Origin: Topomyia yanbarensis
Lineage: Eukaryota; Arthropoda; Insecta; Diptera; Culicidae
Assembly: GCF_030247195.1 (NCBI RefSeq)
Contig: NC_080672.1
Span: 348,562,413 to 348,626,412, forward strand
Direction: 5' to 3'
DNA length: 64,000 nucleotides
In this document: positions 1 to 11,589 of the stretch, piece after piece
Layout: each line of letters starts with the position of its first letter
Numbering within the stretch: position 1 is the first letter of the stretch
Made by a program: the position numbers and the translations under genes
The notes under the pieces: generated by a model
Told to the model about the DNA's origin: nothing
Seen by the model: the letters and a program-made list of their open reading frames with translations, nothing else
The model's database searches: none

Positions 1-1734
1 TCATACGTGACTTCACATCTAGAACGTTTGTCATTCCCAGGTGCGACTGAACTGCTGTGATCAATAGAACGTAGGTTTAGCACCGAATCGGAAATCTCTG
101 CCGGTAACGATCATGCCCAGCAGCATGTTGGGTAGGTACGGTAGCAGCATGGAAACTGAACTGTTTGTAAAGTTTCACCACAGCTTGTAGGTCTAGAAGC
201 AGAACTAGTTTTTAACCACTAACTAGGGCATTTATGATTGATAAAGAGGGGTAGCGTCTTGACCTATGTTGGAAGGCGTGACACACGGGGTTCTTGGCGA
301 CAAGCTGGTTTCTAGTTTTGCCTTTGTCGTTCAATTAGGCGTTGGATTGAAGAATCATGGTAGCAACAAACAGCTATAGAACCGGATGAAAGATAAATAA
401 ATTATGTTAGAAATATCTCAGCACTACTGCCAATTCGAGAGATTTTCAGTTATGAATGAACGTTTGCTTTAATCTCTGTGTAGTGTGGAGGATACATTTT
501 CGATTTTTAATGACCTTAGTTTAAATTTGGAATTTTGAAAAGGAGAACAAAGAACAAGGTAAGCAAGTTTCAGGTTTTGCGTTACGTACGATGAAGGAAA
601 CAAGAAGCGTTGGGTTGAAAATGAATGATTTGTATATTGGAGTATGCAACTGTTTAAATGATTTCTACTAACACTATCTGTACGAGATTAAGAACTGCTA
701 ATGTTAGATTGAATATGTAAAGTTGAAAATCCTTGGACAAAATTTTTCTAATAACAAGAAACATAGCTGATACCGGGAAAATTCGTTATAATACGTGCTT
801 CGACAATTGGTTGACAATTTTTCACACTGGATGGGTCACCCGGTTTGTCGAAGACTGATGCTGCCGAGCCGGGTATATAAAGCGGGAATACAATTTCAAA
901 CTAAATATAAGAAAAAAAATGTTTTTCAATATTAAAAAAAATGATAAAATTCTGCTATTATTTTTGAACGACGAAGGCGAAATATGTACTATACACACAC
1001 ACTTCCGATACTATTTTAAACTTTCTTCGGGGCGGTAGATAAAACATAATCTAGTGACCAGAACATCCGCTCGGAAGTTGTACGACCGGATGCGGTATGA
1101 AGTGTCCAATAAAGTCCTGTCAGTCAGTTGACGTCTATTCGGCCGAATTCATGTTTTAAATTGGCATATTTTGCATTTGACTGGTTCAGGCGAATTTCTC
1201 GTTCCACGAAAACCAGATTTCCGTAAAAGCAATCAGAGACCAACTAGCATAAGTCCAAGTACAAGTGGTGGTTACACCACATTCAAGAAAGGTCAGTTTG
1301 TTGAGAAGCGCCGTTTCTCACTCGAGGGCCATTGTTGATTGAAATCCAATATCTTAATGCAGCCTTTGAAGGGTTGGTACCTTAGGCTTACTCTTAATTG
1401 AAATACCTATAGGTTTTACACAAGGAAGTCACTTAGGACAATTGATTTTTGGTTTATTCGCTAAAAATCTATACCATTATGACGAGAAAACTGAACCCCG
1501 TAACTGTGCGGCAAATCCGTCTTCGAAGAGGATATAAATGTCACCGAGCAAATAAACAATCTAACAGTAGCCCCAAGCAACAGAAACCGGTCAGAACCCG
1601 GACCCGTTAGCTGTACGGCCAGGTGCTGACGAAATTTGGTGGATGTGTCGTGATCGACGATGGAACTTATGCGAAAACAAATTTCAAATTTATGCAATAA
1701 TGGGGCTCGAATTTGACAAGGCTAAACAGAAAAA
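1..1734. other. no gene recognised
   Basis: AT-rich non-coding sequence. The only long reading frame, on the minus strand at 1461-1697, resembles no family I know. A TATA-like motif at 874-881 is listed separately. I see no exon structure and no clear repeat boundaries. Confidence 0.5.
874..881 (+). promoter_or_regulatory. TATA-box-like motif
   Basis: TATATAAA sits in a locally GC-rich context (GCCGGG before it, GCGGG after it), unlike the AT-rich surroundings. No convincing initiator or downstream gene follows within a few hundred bases. A chance match or a decayed repeat promoter is quite possible. Confidence 0.2.
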
Positions 1735-2100
1735 AATATTTTGTAATTTTAAGTTTATTTTCATGCACATATCTGGAGCATGAATATAAAATTAAGTTCC
1801 ACCACAAATCCACACGACTTTTCGTGCCTTTTTAAATGAATTTTATTATAATTTAACACGTGGATTAAAAATTACAGTTGCTTTAAACGGAAAACCAAAA
1901 CAATTAAATGTATTTTTATTTGTATATTACTGTAAAATAAATGGCATGCAATATTACACGAATGAAAATGTAAAATTGTATGCTTTTTGATGCTCCAAAT
2001 TTGCATTGATTTTAACGTAATTTTCAATCAAATTTTTGATTCAATCTTTGTACGTTTAAATTCGTATTCATTTACATGTTGTTTAAATTTCATTATTTTT
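1728..2100 (+). repeat. dispersed repeat, inverted partner at 40725-41092
   Basis: The segment matches the reverse complement of 40725-41092. Shared landmarks are TTCATGCACATAT, GGAGCATGAATATAAA and TTTTCAATCAAATTTTTGATTCAA. The AT-rich, non-coding body suggests an old MITE-like element. Related scraps with the same TTTTACATG words occur around 49410-49500 and 49830-49900. Exact ends and a target duplication are not clear. Confidence 0.6.
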
Positions 2101-2479
2101 GGGTGTGTACTGCTAACGGTTTTTTTTGCAGAATAAAGTTTGTTTTCGAAACAAATGGTTTGGCTAGGGAACTGTTCCTGTGGCAAAATGACTCATGGGA
2201 CTAGCATGAGCTATCCCATGATGGCTCAAATACGTTATGGCCAAATCTAGCCAGCTGCCATAACAGCAAGGGCTTGCTTCAATGTTCAACAATGGGTTCC
2301 AGTTGTGCGTGTGTGTTTTTCTTACTTGGCTTTTACGCCGATCCAGCACACGTTTAATAGTTAGACCACAGTCGTCCATTTCGAGTGATTTCATTCATCG
2401 TGTCCAGAGTGAGGGACTCTAAACAGAAAAGATAACTCTGAACCCTACTCGTCTAACCTCCACTAAGGAGTTCGACATT

Positions 2480-3320
2480 TTTCTGATTCCCAAGATTCCA
2501 TTTGAAATGAGTACTTCGCGGGTCGTGCTAGTTCGCTGGTCTCATAACTTCCATATCAGTCCTTCCAGTTCACTGGTTCCCCGACGACCCTATACTGGTG
2601 GTTTGTCGCGTTCGGTGCTGCTCGGCATAGTCCCCGACGGTGGAACTAGCCTACCTCAGCGGAGAGCTCCCCGACGAAAGAATGTCTTCCGCAACCATTG
2701 ACGCACGTGTTATTCTTGCTTCGATGCAGTCCGGTAGAGTGACGTGGTCTGTCCTGCGATTCCCGGTGGAGGATTGCGTCCGGCTTACTGGTGCCGCGAC
2801 GATTCAAGCCGGTGATTCGCTAAGGACTACTCGGAATAATCATCGCTGGATCTTTCCTACTCCGACGAAGAGTTCCCCGATAGTGCAAGATCTTCCGAAA
2901 CCGATGCTACCCGGGCAGATGCCGAGGTCGTTCCTGCGATTCTGGGTGGTGGGTGACTTCCAGTTGACAGGCGACCCCTCGAACTAGTCCGCGTCGGTGG
3001 GCCTAGCGTATTAGGTGCCGAGGTCAGTCCAGCGATTTCGGGGAAGGGGGAGGGGGGTAGGATGACTTCCAGTTCTCAGGTCCCCCGACCATCTATCGTC
3101 GACGATGCATCCGCTCAGTCTAGTCCCTGGCGGTGGATCTAGCCTACTCCGGTCGCACCTGCTGGTCTACTTTATCTCTCTACAGCAGACTGACTAATCG
3201 AGTACCAAGGTCGGTCTGGCGATTCTGGTTGGAGTGTAACTTTCGGTTCATCGGTGTCTCGACGACTCGAAGCCGTGTACTGCGACGTTGCTGTTCGTTG
3301 CTCCTCTCGCCATCTTCTGT
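2480..3320 (+). repeat. GC-richer block of degenerate direct repeats
   Basis: This block is clearly more GC-rich than its surroundings. It contains several diverged copies of one motif (roughly CCGAGGTC..TCC.GCGATTC, then G.TGACTTCCAGTT, then CAGGT.CCCCGACGA). Copies begin near 2738, 2920, 3018 and 3204, with a partial one near 2555. Short frames at 2507-2701 and 2640-2987 run through it but match nothing, and the spacing varies. It may be the decayed 5' region or ORF1 of a retroelement, possibly linked to the reverse transcriptase scrap just downstream. It does not look like a host gene. Confidence 0.45.
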
Positions 3321-3322
3321 AA

Positions 3323-3550
3323 CTACATAGCATTCCAAAGAGTTAGGCCGAGTATGGAACCCTGTAAAACGCCCGCTGTTAAGGTTACACTTCTTTTTCC
3401 GTCGTCTGTTTCGTAGATCAGTAGCCGGTTCTGCGAGCAGCTCCTCAGAATCCTACAGAGGTACTGGGGAACTCTCACTCTGTGCAGCGAATCGGCGATT
3501 GTAGCACAACTAGCATTATTGAAGGCCTTTTTTACGTTCTGTGTAACCAC
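3323..3550 (-). pseudogene. reverse transcriptase fragment, R1-clade-like non-LTR retrotransposon
   Basis: A 75-residue minus-strand frame reads like the middle of a non-LTR reverse transcriptase. It has a VKKAFNNAS block, where an aspartate-bearing VKNAFNS-type motif would be expected. IADSLHRVRVPQYLCRILRS and the NRLLIYET block follow, and then GVLQGSILGLTLWNAM, where the family has GVPQGSILGP.LWN. The order and spacing are those of palm and fingers motifs in R1-like elements. The proline of the PQG motif is replaced, and neither an endonuclease nor the DD catalytic box is adjacent. This is a short, dead remnant. The clade assignment is from memory of family motifs. Confidence 0.7.
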
Positions 3551-4016
3551 TGTGTTTACTTATACTGCGCCATTCTACTGATGTCATTTATTTTCAGTTA
3601 TCACCGGAAAGATTTCTGGGGAAGCATTTTAATTCTTGTCAAGTTTTAACTCTAGGTTAGATATATTCTATAGAAACGTGACGCGCGCGAGACAAGACAC
3701 GACGTGTTGTAGATGGGCAACAACAAGTTCGTCGGGATTCTCGGATTTTCGTTACCGGTACACCCAGGTTTTTTTTACGCGGGGGATACGTACCGCGTAA
3801 AAAAACCGCGTTGATTGGAAAATCCGCGTAAAAAACTGCGTTATTTGGAACACCCGCGTAAAAGAGACTTAGTAGATTTTCGGAAAGATGGAAGAGACGG
3901 GTCTGGATTTCTTATGGCCCGCACTTCAACAATATGGGTATTTTCGGAATGGTCTTGACGTCTTGGGGTCGGAAACCCCAAAAACGCGATCTTAATTCAC
4001 TAGAGGCCAAACCATC
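3551..4016. other. no gene; short CGCGTAAAAAA-type repeats
   Basis: Non-coding. At about 3774-3860 the word CGCGTAAAA recurs several times in both orientations, as in a small dispersed insect repeat. Nothing else is recognised. Confidence 0.4.
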
Positions 4017-4768
4017 GAAAATATTCATAGGGTATCTTTGGACGAATTGTTCGTAAGAATATTCCCCACAATCCGATAAAAATCAAAATAAGGAATGGCT
4101 TACTATGATTAAATTAAAAAAATGAACTTTTTATGCTGACGAGGTAGAAAGTTGGTGTCTTCGACAAAGTTTTAAAAATGCGTAGTCCGTAAATTGAAAA
4201 TAGTGCCTGCTCGTCCATTTTGGTTTGCACCTTTCTCTCTTGTACGCAGTTGAAGTTGGTGTAATAAAATTAAAATGCTTCGATAACTCTAAAAGGAATG
4301 AGTATTTTTACAAGTGGTGTGCGCGGCGCCGCCGATTTCAGGTAAAAAATTTATATGCAGTGTTCAACAATATTTTTACATGCAGTCTTCAACAATAATT
4401 TAATTTTTACATGCAGTCTTCAACTATATTATGTGATGTTAATGCCTCAACATTTGTCTGGAGCATCGTTTGCACGAAAAGTCACAGCGAAAAAAGCTTT
4501 ATTAAATAGCTAAATTTATGGGGTTTGCCTTAAAAAACGCTTTAAAAATCGATAACATTAAATCCTACAAGCTCAAGTTGTTCAACAAAATTCTTCATTA
4601 TGAGCATTCCTAAAACTTTGTCGAAGACACCAATTTTCTATCTCGTCAGTAAAAAAAATTAATTTTTCTATTTCAATCATATTAAGCCATGCCTCAATTT
4701 AATTTTTATCAGGTTGTGGGGAATATTCTTACGAAAAATTCCTCCAAAGATACCCTATGAATATTTTC
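4017..4768. mobile_element. foldback element with about 165-bp inverted arms
   Basis: The left arm (4017-4181) and right arm (4604-4768) are imperfect reverse complements over about 165 bp. Both carry GAAAATATTCATAGGGTATC at the outer end and GGTGTCTTCGACAAAGTTTT at the inner end. The spacer is AT-rich and holds three short direct repeats built on CAGTCTTCAACA near 4350-4430. No coding capacity is seen. The form matches non-autonomous foldback or long-TIR MITEs. No convincing target duplication is visible. Confidence 0.7.
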
Positions 4769-6089
4769 AATAATGAATTTATTTGTCGTTGTTCAATCTA
4801 TTTAAAAAGTGTAAGTAGTGCAAATATTTTTTCCCGACATACCCTTCGTTTCAAGGTTGCCAAGATGCATCTAACAAGTATTACGGATCTGTAAAATGAA
4901 AATGAATACAAAATAAACTTATTTACAACTACACTATTCCGCTTTTTACTTCAATTCCTTCAAATCACTTGCACTTTACTGTATCTGATGCTTTACATGC
5001 AACTGTTGCTTGATGGGAGGGCGATTAATCTAATTGAACTAGCTGGCTTTGCTCCTTGATTGGAACCTCCCTAGCGATGGAGGAACAAAGAACACAGAAA
5101 AACATCGCTTTATCCTCCACCGTGAGAGTGATTGGTGCTATTGATTTTTTTGCGTATAGCGGAGGATGTGATACTCTACACCTAAAGCAAACCGACAACC
5201 TAGAAATGTACATCAAAATTGCATCAAATTAAAAAAAATGCATTTAATTTCCATTTTTTTCATCAACTTTGCACTCGCTCGTAAACAAGTCTGTGTACGC
5301 CGTTGCACTTCGTTTGATTTTTTATTGGATGTGGAGTTAGTTCCTTGCAGGGCTTTGCCGTCTTACACGCAACGAAAAATACATTCTGATCTGCCCCTAG
5401 TCGACAACACTGTACACAAACGTGAACAAATCACAGCCGAATGTTAATTGTGCAGACCAGTGGTTCGCAACATGCTTTGCTAATATAAAGCACGTTATGG
5501 TGAATATGAATATAGGTATTGCGTTAATTTTCCAACCTGTGCTAAATTGACACCCTAACGAATTAAGGAAGAAATGAAAGAGTCCATACTTGTCATATTT
5601 TAACACAGTAGGTCAAGGGGAGTGATACTCCGTGATTTGTTGATGAAATGAACTTATACTTTATAATTCTGAGCCGATCTGATAAAGATTTGGCATTGGT
5701 TAGTTAGCATTTCCGACAATGCTTGACGATGGTTTGAAACGTGTCATGAGAACATAATTGAATTGCTCGAGATGCCCCCGTTTGGACAGTTTCAGTGCTC
5801 GAAGAAATTAAAACAAAACATTTCCATTTGCAGCAAATCAAAACAAAACAAAAAAAATTGTTTTCAGAATTATTGAAAGATTCGAACATATAGTATGCAG
5901 AGTTGCCAGTTACGTCAGATTGGTCGGAGTTCGAGCAAAATTTGGTTTGAGATTGGATATCTATTTTTAATGTTCATTTTACAAAATCCTTCTTCCTTAT
6001 TCTTTTTTCACTTATAGTCAAACTTTCCCTAGTGGTTTTACGATTGTGATCTAATAAATAATGCATATAATCAAATTTATAAACATTAC
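4769..6089. other. no gene recognised (3' side of the CRAL-TRIO gene)
   Basis: Non-coding AT-rich DNA. Short frames on both strands match no family and lack splice support. Confidence 0.45.
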
Positions 6090-6095
6090 TTTATT
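6090..6095 (-). terminator. polyadenylation signal candidate for the CRAL-TRIO gene
   Basis: On the minus strand this reads AATAAA, about 260 bases past the TAG stop at 6356-6358. The position suits a short insect 3'UTR. The motif is common in AT-rich DNA, so this rests on position. Confidence 0.4.
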
Positions 6096-6355
6096 GCAAG
6101 CTAAACAGGTTACAAAGTAGCATCAAAGGTATTATATTTTCTTACGACTAATAGGTTTAAACATTAGAAAAATCAAGTTCACCTTATTCCATACAGGTAT
6201 ATAACAATTTATACAGCATTAAATATCCATTTCGAAATAATTGCAATTTCTCATCGGGGTGGTAAAAATATCACTTTAGATTTGGGTTAGCATTATATAA
6301 CATGGAAAGCAAACCCCCGCCTGACTTCCAATCCAGAACTCAAGCCGGCGGCCGG

Positions 6356-7691
6356 CTAATCGACTTCCAGCTTCCGGAAACTGCCAATTATTCCCGTATC
6401 CAGATCACCCCGGCAAGTGTCGGTGTACAGCGAGGAAGTTTTCGTGATTTCGATATGCATTTCATCCATTGCCAGCAGCTGGGCCCGCTTCGCTCGACAG
6501 CGCTCCTTGAACTGCCGAATCATGTCCGCCATGGGCCCGGCCGTTCCTCCATATTCTACCGGTAGAATGCGCTTGTCTACTTTTGCGGCGAAGTCATTCA
6601 CTGTGCGGAAGAGCTGTTGGAGACATACAAGTAAGAATGAATTTAAAATAAAAATATGTGTTAATGAATTCAATAATTTATAATTTAAGGCTTTATACGA
6701 CAAAATTATTGATCTGAAAATATTTTTTCATTTAACCAATAATACAAAAACAAAAAAAAACATTTTAATTCTTTTTCATTTCATTAAAACCCCGATCAAT
6801 AACTTTATTTATTGTATGCAACCCAAAATTTAATTAAACATGCAAATCTTTTTTTTTCTGTGTGAAGGACACATCATTGATGATCTAATATTGGTAATAC
6901 AGTATTACCAACATTAGATCGTCAATCATGTTTAAACTAATTGCAACCTAGATCAAACTTACATTGATTCGCTTCTTCAGCTTATCGCTGAGCAGCGAAA
7001 CGCAGAACTCCAGCAGCGTCACGGCTGCCGACGGAAGGCCGATAAAATTGAACGATCTCATCCTGGTCGGGATCCCGTTCTGCATACATTCTATCACTCG
7101 CTTGATATCGATCAGAGACCACATGCCCATCAATTTCATCGACAGCTGACGTTCGTCAATGCACTGCGAGTAACCGCAAATCTGTGCCTCCTCGTCATCG
7201 GCCAGCACCTCATGGACCAGGTAGTGCGCCCTCGTCAGTAGCACTGAGTTGATTTTGCTCATATGCAGATTGCCAGCGACCGACAGCACCAGTTGACGGC
7301 CATTTTCGTCTTTTTGCGGTATCGGCACAATATAACCGCCATCGATGACGGCTTCGAGCTCCGGATCTTCGATGTCACAGTTCCGAAACCACTTGGGATA
7401 GGTTTGACGAATGAAGATGTACTTTTCCAGCATTTCGCAGGCCTGCGGGACGGAAAATTTTTTCGTGCGGAGAAATCGTAACAGAAACAGGGGATCCGTG
7501 CGGCATTTCTTGATGTGCGGGCTTTTCGCGATCCATTCGCGCATCTGTACCAGCGATTGCTCTCGGATGGATTCGGTTTCGCGAAGTTCGGATTTTGCCT
7601 TTTTCAGCAGCTTTTCGCTCAGTGTGCACCGGTATGGTTCATACTTGGCCGGGTTCTTGCAGTTGCTGTATACGGCGCTGTCAATGTCCAT
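6356..7691 (-). CDS. CRAL-TRIO domain (SEC14-like) lipid-transfer protein, two exons
   Basis: Exon 1 is 7691-6963 (243 codons, ATG at 7691) and exon 2 is 6613-6356 (85 codons plus TAG), giving about 328 residues. The 351-bp intron has a GTAAGT donor at 6962-6957 and a CTCCAACAG acceptor ending at 6614, and is phase 0. Residues about 47-95 form the helical CRAL-TRIO N domain ([13 protein letters not shown], then the tyrosine-rich helix). Residues about 110-266 form the lipid-binding fold: [54 protein letters not shown]. Across the splice, the closing LPVEYGG motif (about residues 260-266) falls in place. The family includes insect alpha-tocopherol-transfer-like and clavesin-like proteins, cytosolic carriers of small hydrophobic ligands. 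The ligand cannot be read from sequence. Length is typical. A CAG acceptor-like site at 7726-7724 suggests an upstream 5'UTR exon. Confidence 0.9.
6878..6923. repeat. near-perfect palindrome in the CRAL-TRIO intron
   Basis: Two 23-base arms (6878-6900 and 6901-6923) flank a one-base centre, with only a couple of mismatches. GATCTAATATTGGTAATAC is mirrored by GTATTACCAACATTAGATC. It is probably a tiny inverted-repeat element or a residue of one. It would form a hairpin in the nascent transcript. Confidence 0.6.
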
Positions 7692-7723
7692 TGTAGGTGC
7701 GCGCGGGTGGAACGAAACTGACT

Positions 7724-9719
7724 CTGAAATGAAACCGGAGGAGGAAATTGGAACGTTCAGACAAACAGGTAAACGTGCGACATTGGTCGTCTTAACATTT
7801 GTTCGTGTTAGGCAAAGACAAATATTCGGTTAAGTATACAAAACAGTTCTAAAATTAATTAGTGCGTTGCTTGATGAGTGTTATTGAGAATTTATTTTGA
7901 ACGTTCCGAAGGCTACATCATGTGAATTCTCTTCAAGGTTACCGTGGGGATTAGTTTTGTAGGAAATTTGTTGTTTCAACTACCATCAAGATAATATTAA
8001 ATACTGCCAAACTGGTCTTAATTTCGGCCGGGTAGGATTATGCAAATTTAAATGAAGACATTATTCATTTTAATTTGGACAATATTGTATTGAAATCAGT
8101 TAAAACCAGTTTGATAATGAAAACAAACCGATTTCGCTTATTATTCAGCTGTAGAGCGTAATGTTATGGAAAATACCCCACACTATTGTTCGGCAAAAGG
8201 GCAAGTTACGGTGGGTAGCATAGAACAACGTGTTGCAGCAAGTACGGATCTAAGTATAAAGGTTGATTTTTCGAATTTTATTCGCACCGATCAGGATTTT
8301 TGTGTAAAAAGTTGGTAAAATTAAAGATTTCTTCCGACTGGTTTGTTAGCGCTGATAAGGAATAGACAATTAAAGTTCTCTCTTTCGAATTAACCCAAAC
8401 ATCGAGCTGAATAAACTAAATAATTCAGTCAATCTACGGGGGCGGCTGCATACTAATAATCGTCTTCTCCCGAAAAGAGGACCAACTCGATGGGTTTGAA
8501 CAGCAGCCCTTGACTGATTTCACAATTATTCAGTTCAAGATTTGCGGCTGGATGGATGAAATTAGCGGGAACCAATTACGAACGAGCTTCGGTAGAATGT
8601 TTTAGCATCGGCTTTTTCCAATGGTCGAAAATAAAAATGTCAGTTGGCGTAGGAAAAAAAGTTTTGAATTCGGCGAAACAACTATAACGATTTAAAATCC
8701 ATATCAGATAGATTTATGTAGAAAGGTAAATTTTTCGAATTGCACTCTGGCATAAATTGAAATGATATCTAGTATAGTAAAGAAAAACTTATTTATTCCA
8801 CCTAACAGTGCGATGAGACTTTTCTTTTGTGTCTGCTTTGTTCTTTCATTATTTTTTTTCACTTTAATAAATTAAATAAAAAATAATCATTCATAAAATC
8901 AATAAAACAAACATACAGGTATACCTCCACCATACATGCCCTGGATAGTATGTACCCTCGATAGTATGTTTAAATTCGTGCAGAACTAAGTTTTGTTTGA
9001 GGGTGTTTATGCTGAATGTACGCTTGTTATAACAGATTAGTTGAAGTTGAATGTTGATCGAATAAAATAATAGAACGAATAAAATGAATCCAACGAATAA
9101 ATGAATCGATTCACGAATAAATGTAAAAATTGAATGAATTGAATGAATAAAATCAAGCAACTGAAATGCTTAAATAAAATGAAAAAAAGAAATAATTTAA
9201 TATATTGAATGAATGAATTGATTAAAATGAATGTAATGATTAAATCGGATAATATAAATAAAATAAATGAAACGAATAAATTAAATAAATAAATCAAACA
9301 AAAATAATTACAGAATGGAAAAAGTGAATAAAATGAAGAAAATGAACAACTAAAAAAAATTAATAAAAATAACAAAATGAGTCAGTGAATGAAATTAATG
9401 AATAAAGATAATACAATTTATTAAATGAATGAATTCAACAAAATATATGAATTTTTATTAATTAATTATATGAATGAAATTTATTGATAGAATAAAATGA
9501 ACAACAAACTAATAAAATAAACGAAACGAATAAAATAAAAGAACTGAAGTAAACAGATAGGATGAATTAAACATATAAGATAAAACAAAGAAATACAATA
9601 GGTGAAAAATTTAACAGAAAATGAATTTAAAGAACTAACGCAAATTAAATACTGAATTTGATGTTCATCGTTTCATTTGTGCCCAATAAAACTATTTTTT
9701 GAAAGTTTTCATCTTAACC
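7724..9719. other. no gene; AATGAATAAA-like low-complexity tract at 9040-9610
   Basis: Non-coding DNA upstream of the CRAL-TRIO gene, perhaps containing its promoter. From about 9040 to 9610 the sequence is a degenerate run of GAATGAAT and AATAAAATGAA words. This makes the phenylalanine- and leucine-rich minus-strand frames at 8891-9375 compositional artefacts. A weak inverted pair flanks 8405-8545. Confidence 0.45.
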
Positions 9720-9723
9720 TTTA

Positions 9724-9799
9724 CTGCCGTGATCCGCATAACAGTCCCATTTGGTATGGGTTTCCTATGCAGGTGGGACTTTTATGCATATCACGGCAG
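9724..9799. mobile_element. 76-bp micro-MITE
   Basis: The inverted repeats begin CTGCCGTGAT. The left arm ends at 9749 and the right arm begins at 9774. They pair over about 26 bases with a few mismatches around a short loop. The flanks carry the same TTTA word on both sides (9720-9723 and 9800-9803), a likely target duplication. No coding sequence. A TTA/TTTA target is compatible with a Harbinger-type or related source, but that is a guess. Confidence 0.65.
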
Positions 9800-9803
9800 T
9801 TTA

Positions 9804-11589
9804 TGTCCCCGTTATTCGTGATCTAACGCTAGATGTCGACCGCCAGAGGGCACGGAAGTTCAATGATGATGTTTTTATTTTTATCTGTCAAAACGTATTG
9901 GAAAGTAAATTCTGAATTTTTTAAATTCAATCAATATTATAATTAAACGTTATTTCTTCTAATGAAAAGTAATATTGGTGAAGAAAATATGTTTCCTACC
10001 TCTTAAAAAAATCCAGATGGTAAATTTCTTGTTACTTCACTCACATTTGTTCTTCCGGTTTCAATTTATACTAAAATGAAATTCAGAGATTGAAATTTCG
10101 ATAGAAAACACGAAGGTGGGAAAAAATCACTGGATTAAAGAGTGTAGTTGTTGGTAGTCGAGGTTATCCACTGATAAGTCCAATTTCTAGATAAACATTT
10201 TCCATATCTAAAACAACCAACCTAACCTCAACAATACAAAAATAATTCCGGATCTCAATAATTCGTAATAAAAAATTGAGCTTAACTGAATGTTTTGGTG
10301 TCAAACAAAAAAACGGGTATTTTCTTATCACCTGTAATCAAGCTTTTTTGTGAAACTATGTGATATTTATTTTAAAACAATTAAAATAGAACAACCATCC
10401 TATATCATCAATGCAAGAAAATGTTTTCATCATCATTTGACTAGTACCGAAAATGAAATCCAGTTGGCGCATCGAGCGAAAAAGTTTCACGTTTGAGAGC
10501 CAATACTCTTCACTCATCAATTTTGGTGCTTAATTCGTTATAGGTTTATCAATTGTTTACGGATTTAAACCAAATCACTTGCAATTGATCATTTATTCAA
10601 ATTTCTTAGACTGTATATGTTGGTCAGGTCAGATAACCGGTTCCGAATTTATACGTAAATTTCGTGGTGTCTATCCGAGGGTCATTTAGGCTATTTTCAT
10701 TAATTTTTCAACGTCTAGCTTTCAGTCTGGCATTATTATAGCCCTACATGATTAAAACTTATATGCGAACCCTTTGAAGTCATTTTTGGATCGTAATGGC
10801 CATATATGCGTATCCCGGCACCGGTTCTGGGGGTCCTAGTAAATCCGAAATACACCATTTATACCAAAAGGCATACCAAACACTCAACACTCATGGACTA
10901 TTCATGAACCTTTATGGAAGTATCCGAGTTAGCCTTATCTATGAAATATTTGAACCAGCACATACATTTGTTATGGCACATCAAATTAGATCTGCTTGAT
11001 GATTTATGAACAGTGTAATCACGTTGTGGGTTATTTAGATATACGGGGACACTTTACGACCGGTTCCGGACATTCCGGAATCTGGTTGCTCGGACCATAT
11101 TTTTTGATGAATGTACCTGTCATGGGACATATCAAATTACATAGGTTTGATGATCACTTGGAATGACACTGACACTGATCGATTGGAATGACACTGACAG
11201 ATAAATGGTGAATAAACGATAGAGCTGGTGAGTCTTTATTCCAGAGGGATTCAGTGTCTTTAACCAAAACGATCAAGTAACACCCGGTTTTCAGTAGGCG
11301 CAAACCCAATTCAGTCCACCCGTGCTTTAGAAGTACCTACAGAAGCATGTTGTCAGATACCATAAAACGCATCACGTTTATCCGACATAGGTTCATTACT
11401 CTACGTAGCTATAAAACCCCGAAAATTTTTGCCATGAGAATTCCAACTCAACACACACAAGCAAAACATGACACGACGCAGGCTCACAAGCGGCGCACAA
11501 ATGTTGCAAGTGGTACTGACACCCGAATGGCTCGCACACGGTTCGGCTATGTGCGGGTTAATTCCACCACTACCGAAGGTTCATAGCCT
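9804..11589. other. no gene recognised
   Basis: Non-coding. Around 10796-11190 there is a mildly GC-richer patch with phrases such as CCGGTTCCGGACATTCCGGA that read like a dispersed repeat. The 67-residue frame at 10796-10999 is unsupported. Confidence 0.4.

Noticed and set aside
9037..9375. Minus-strand frame rich in Phe, Leu and Ser, resembling a membrane protein
   Set aside because: It lies wholly in a low-complexity AATGAATAAA tract, so the hydrophobicity is a base-composition artefact.
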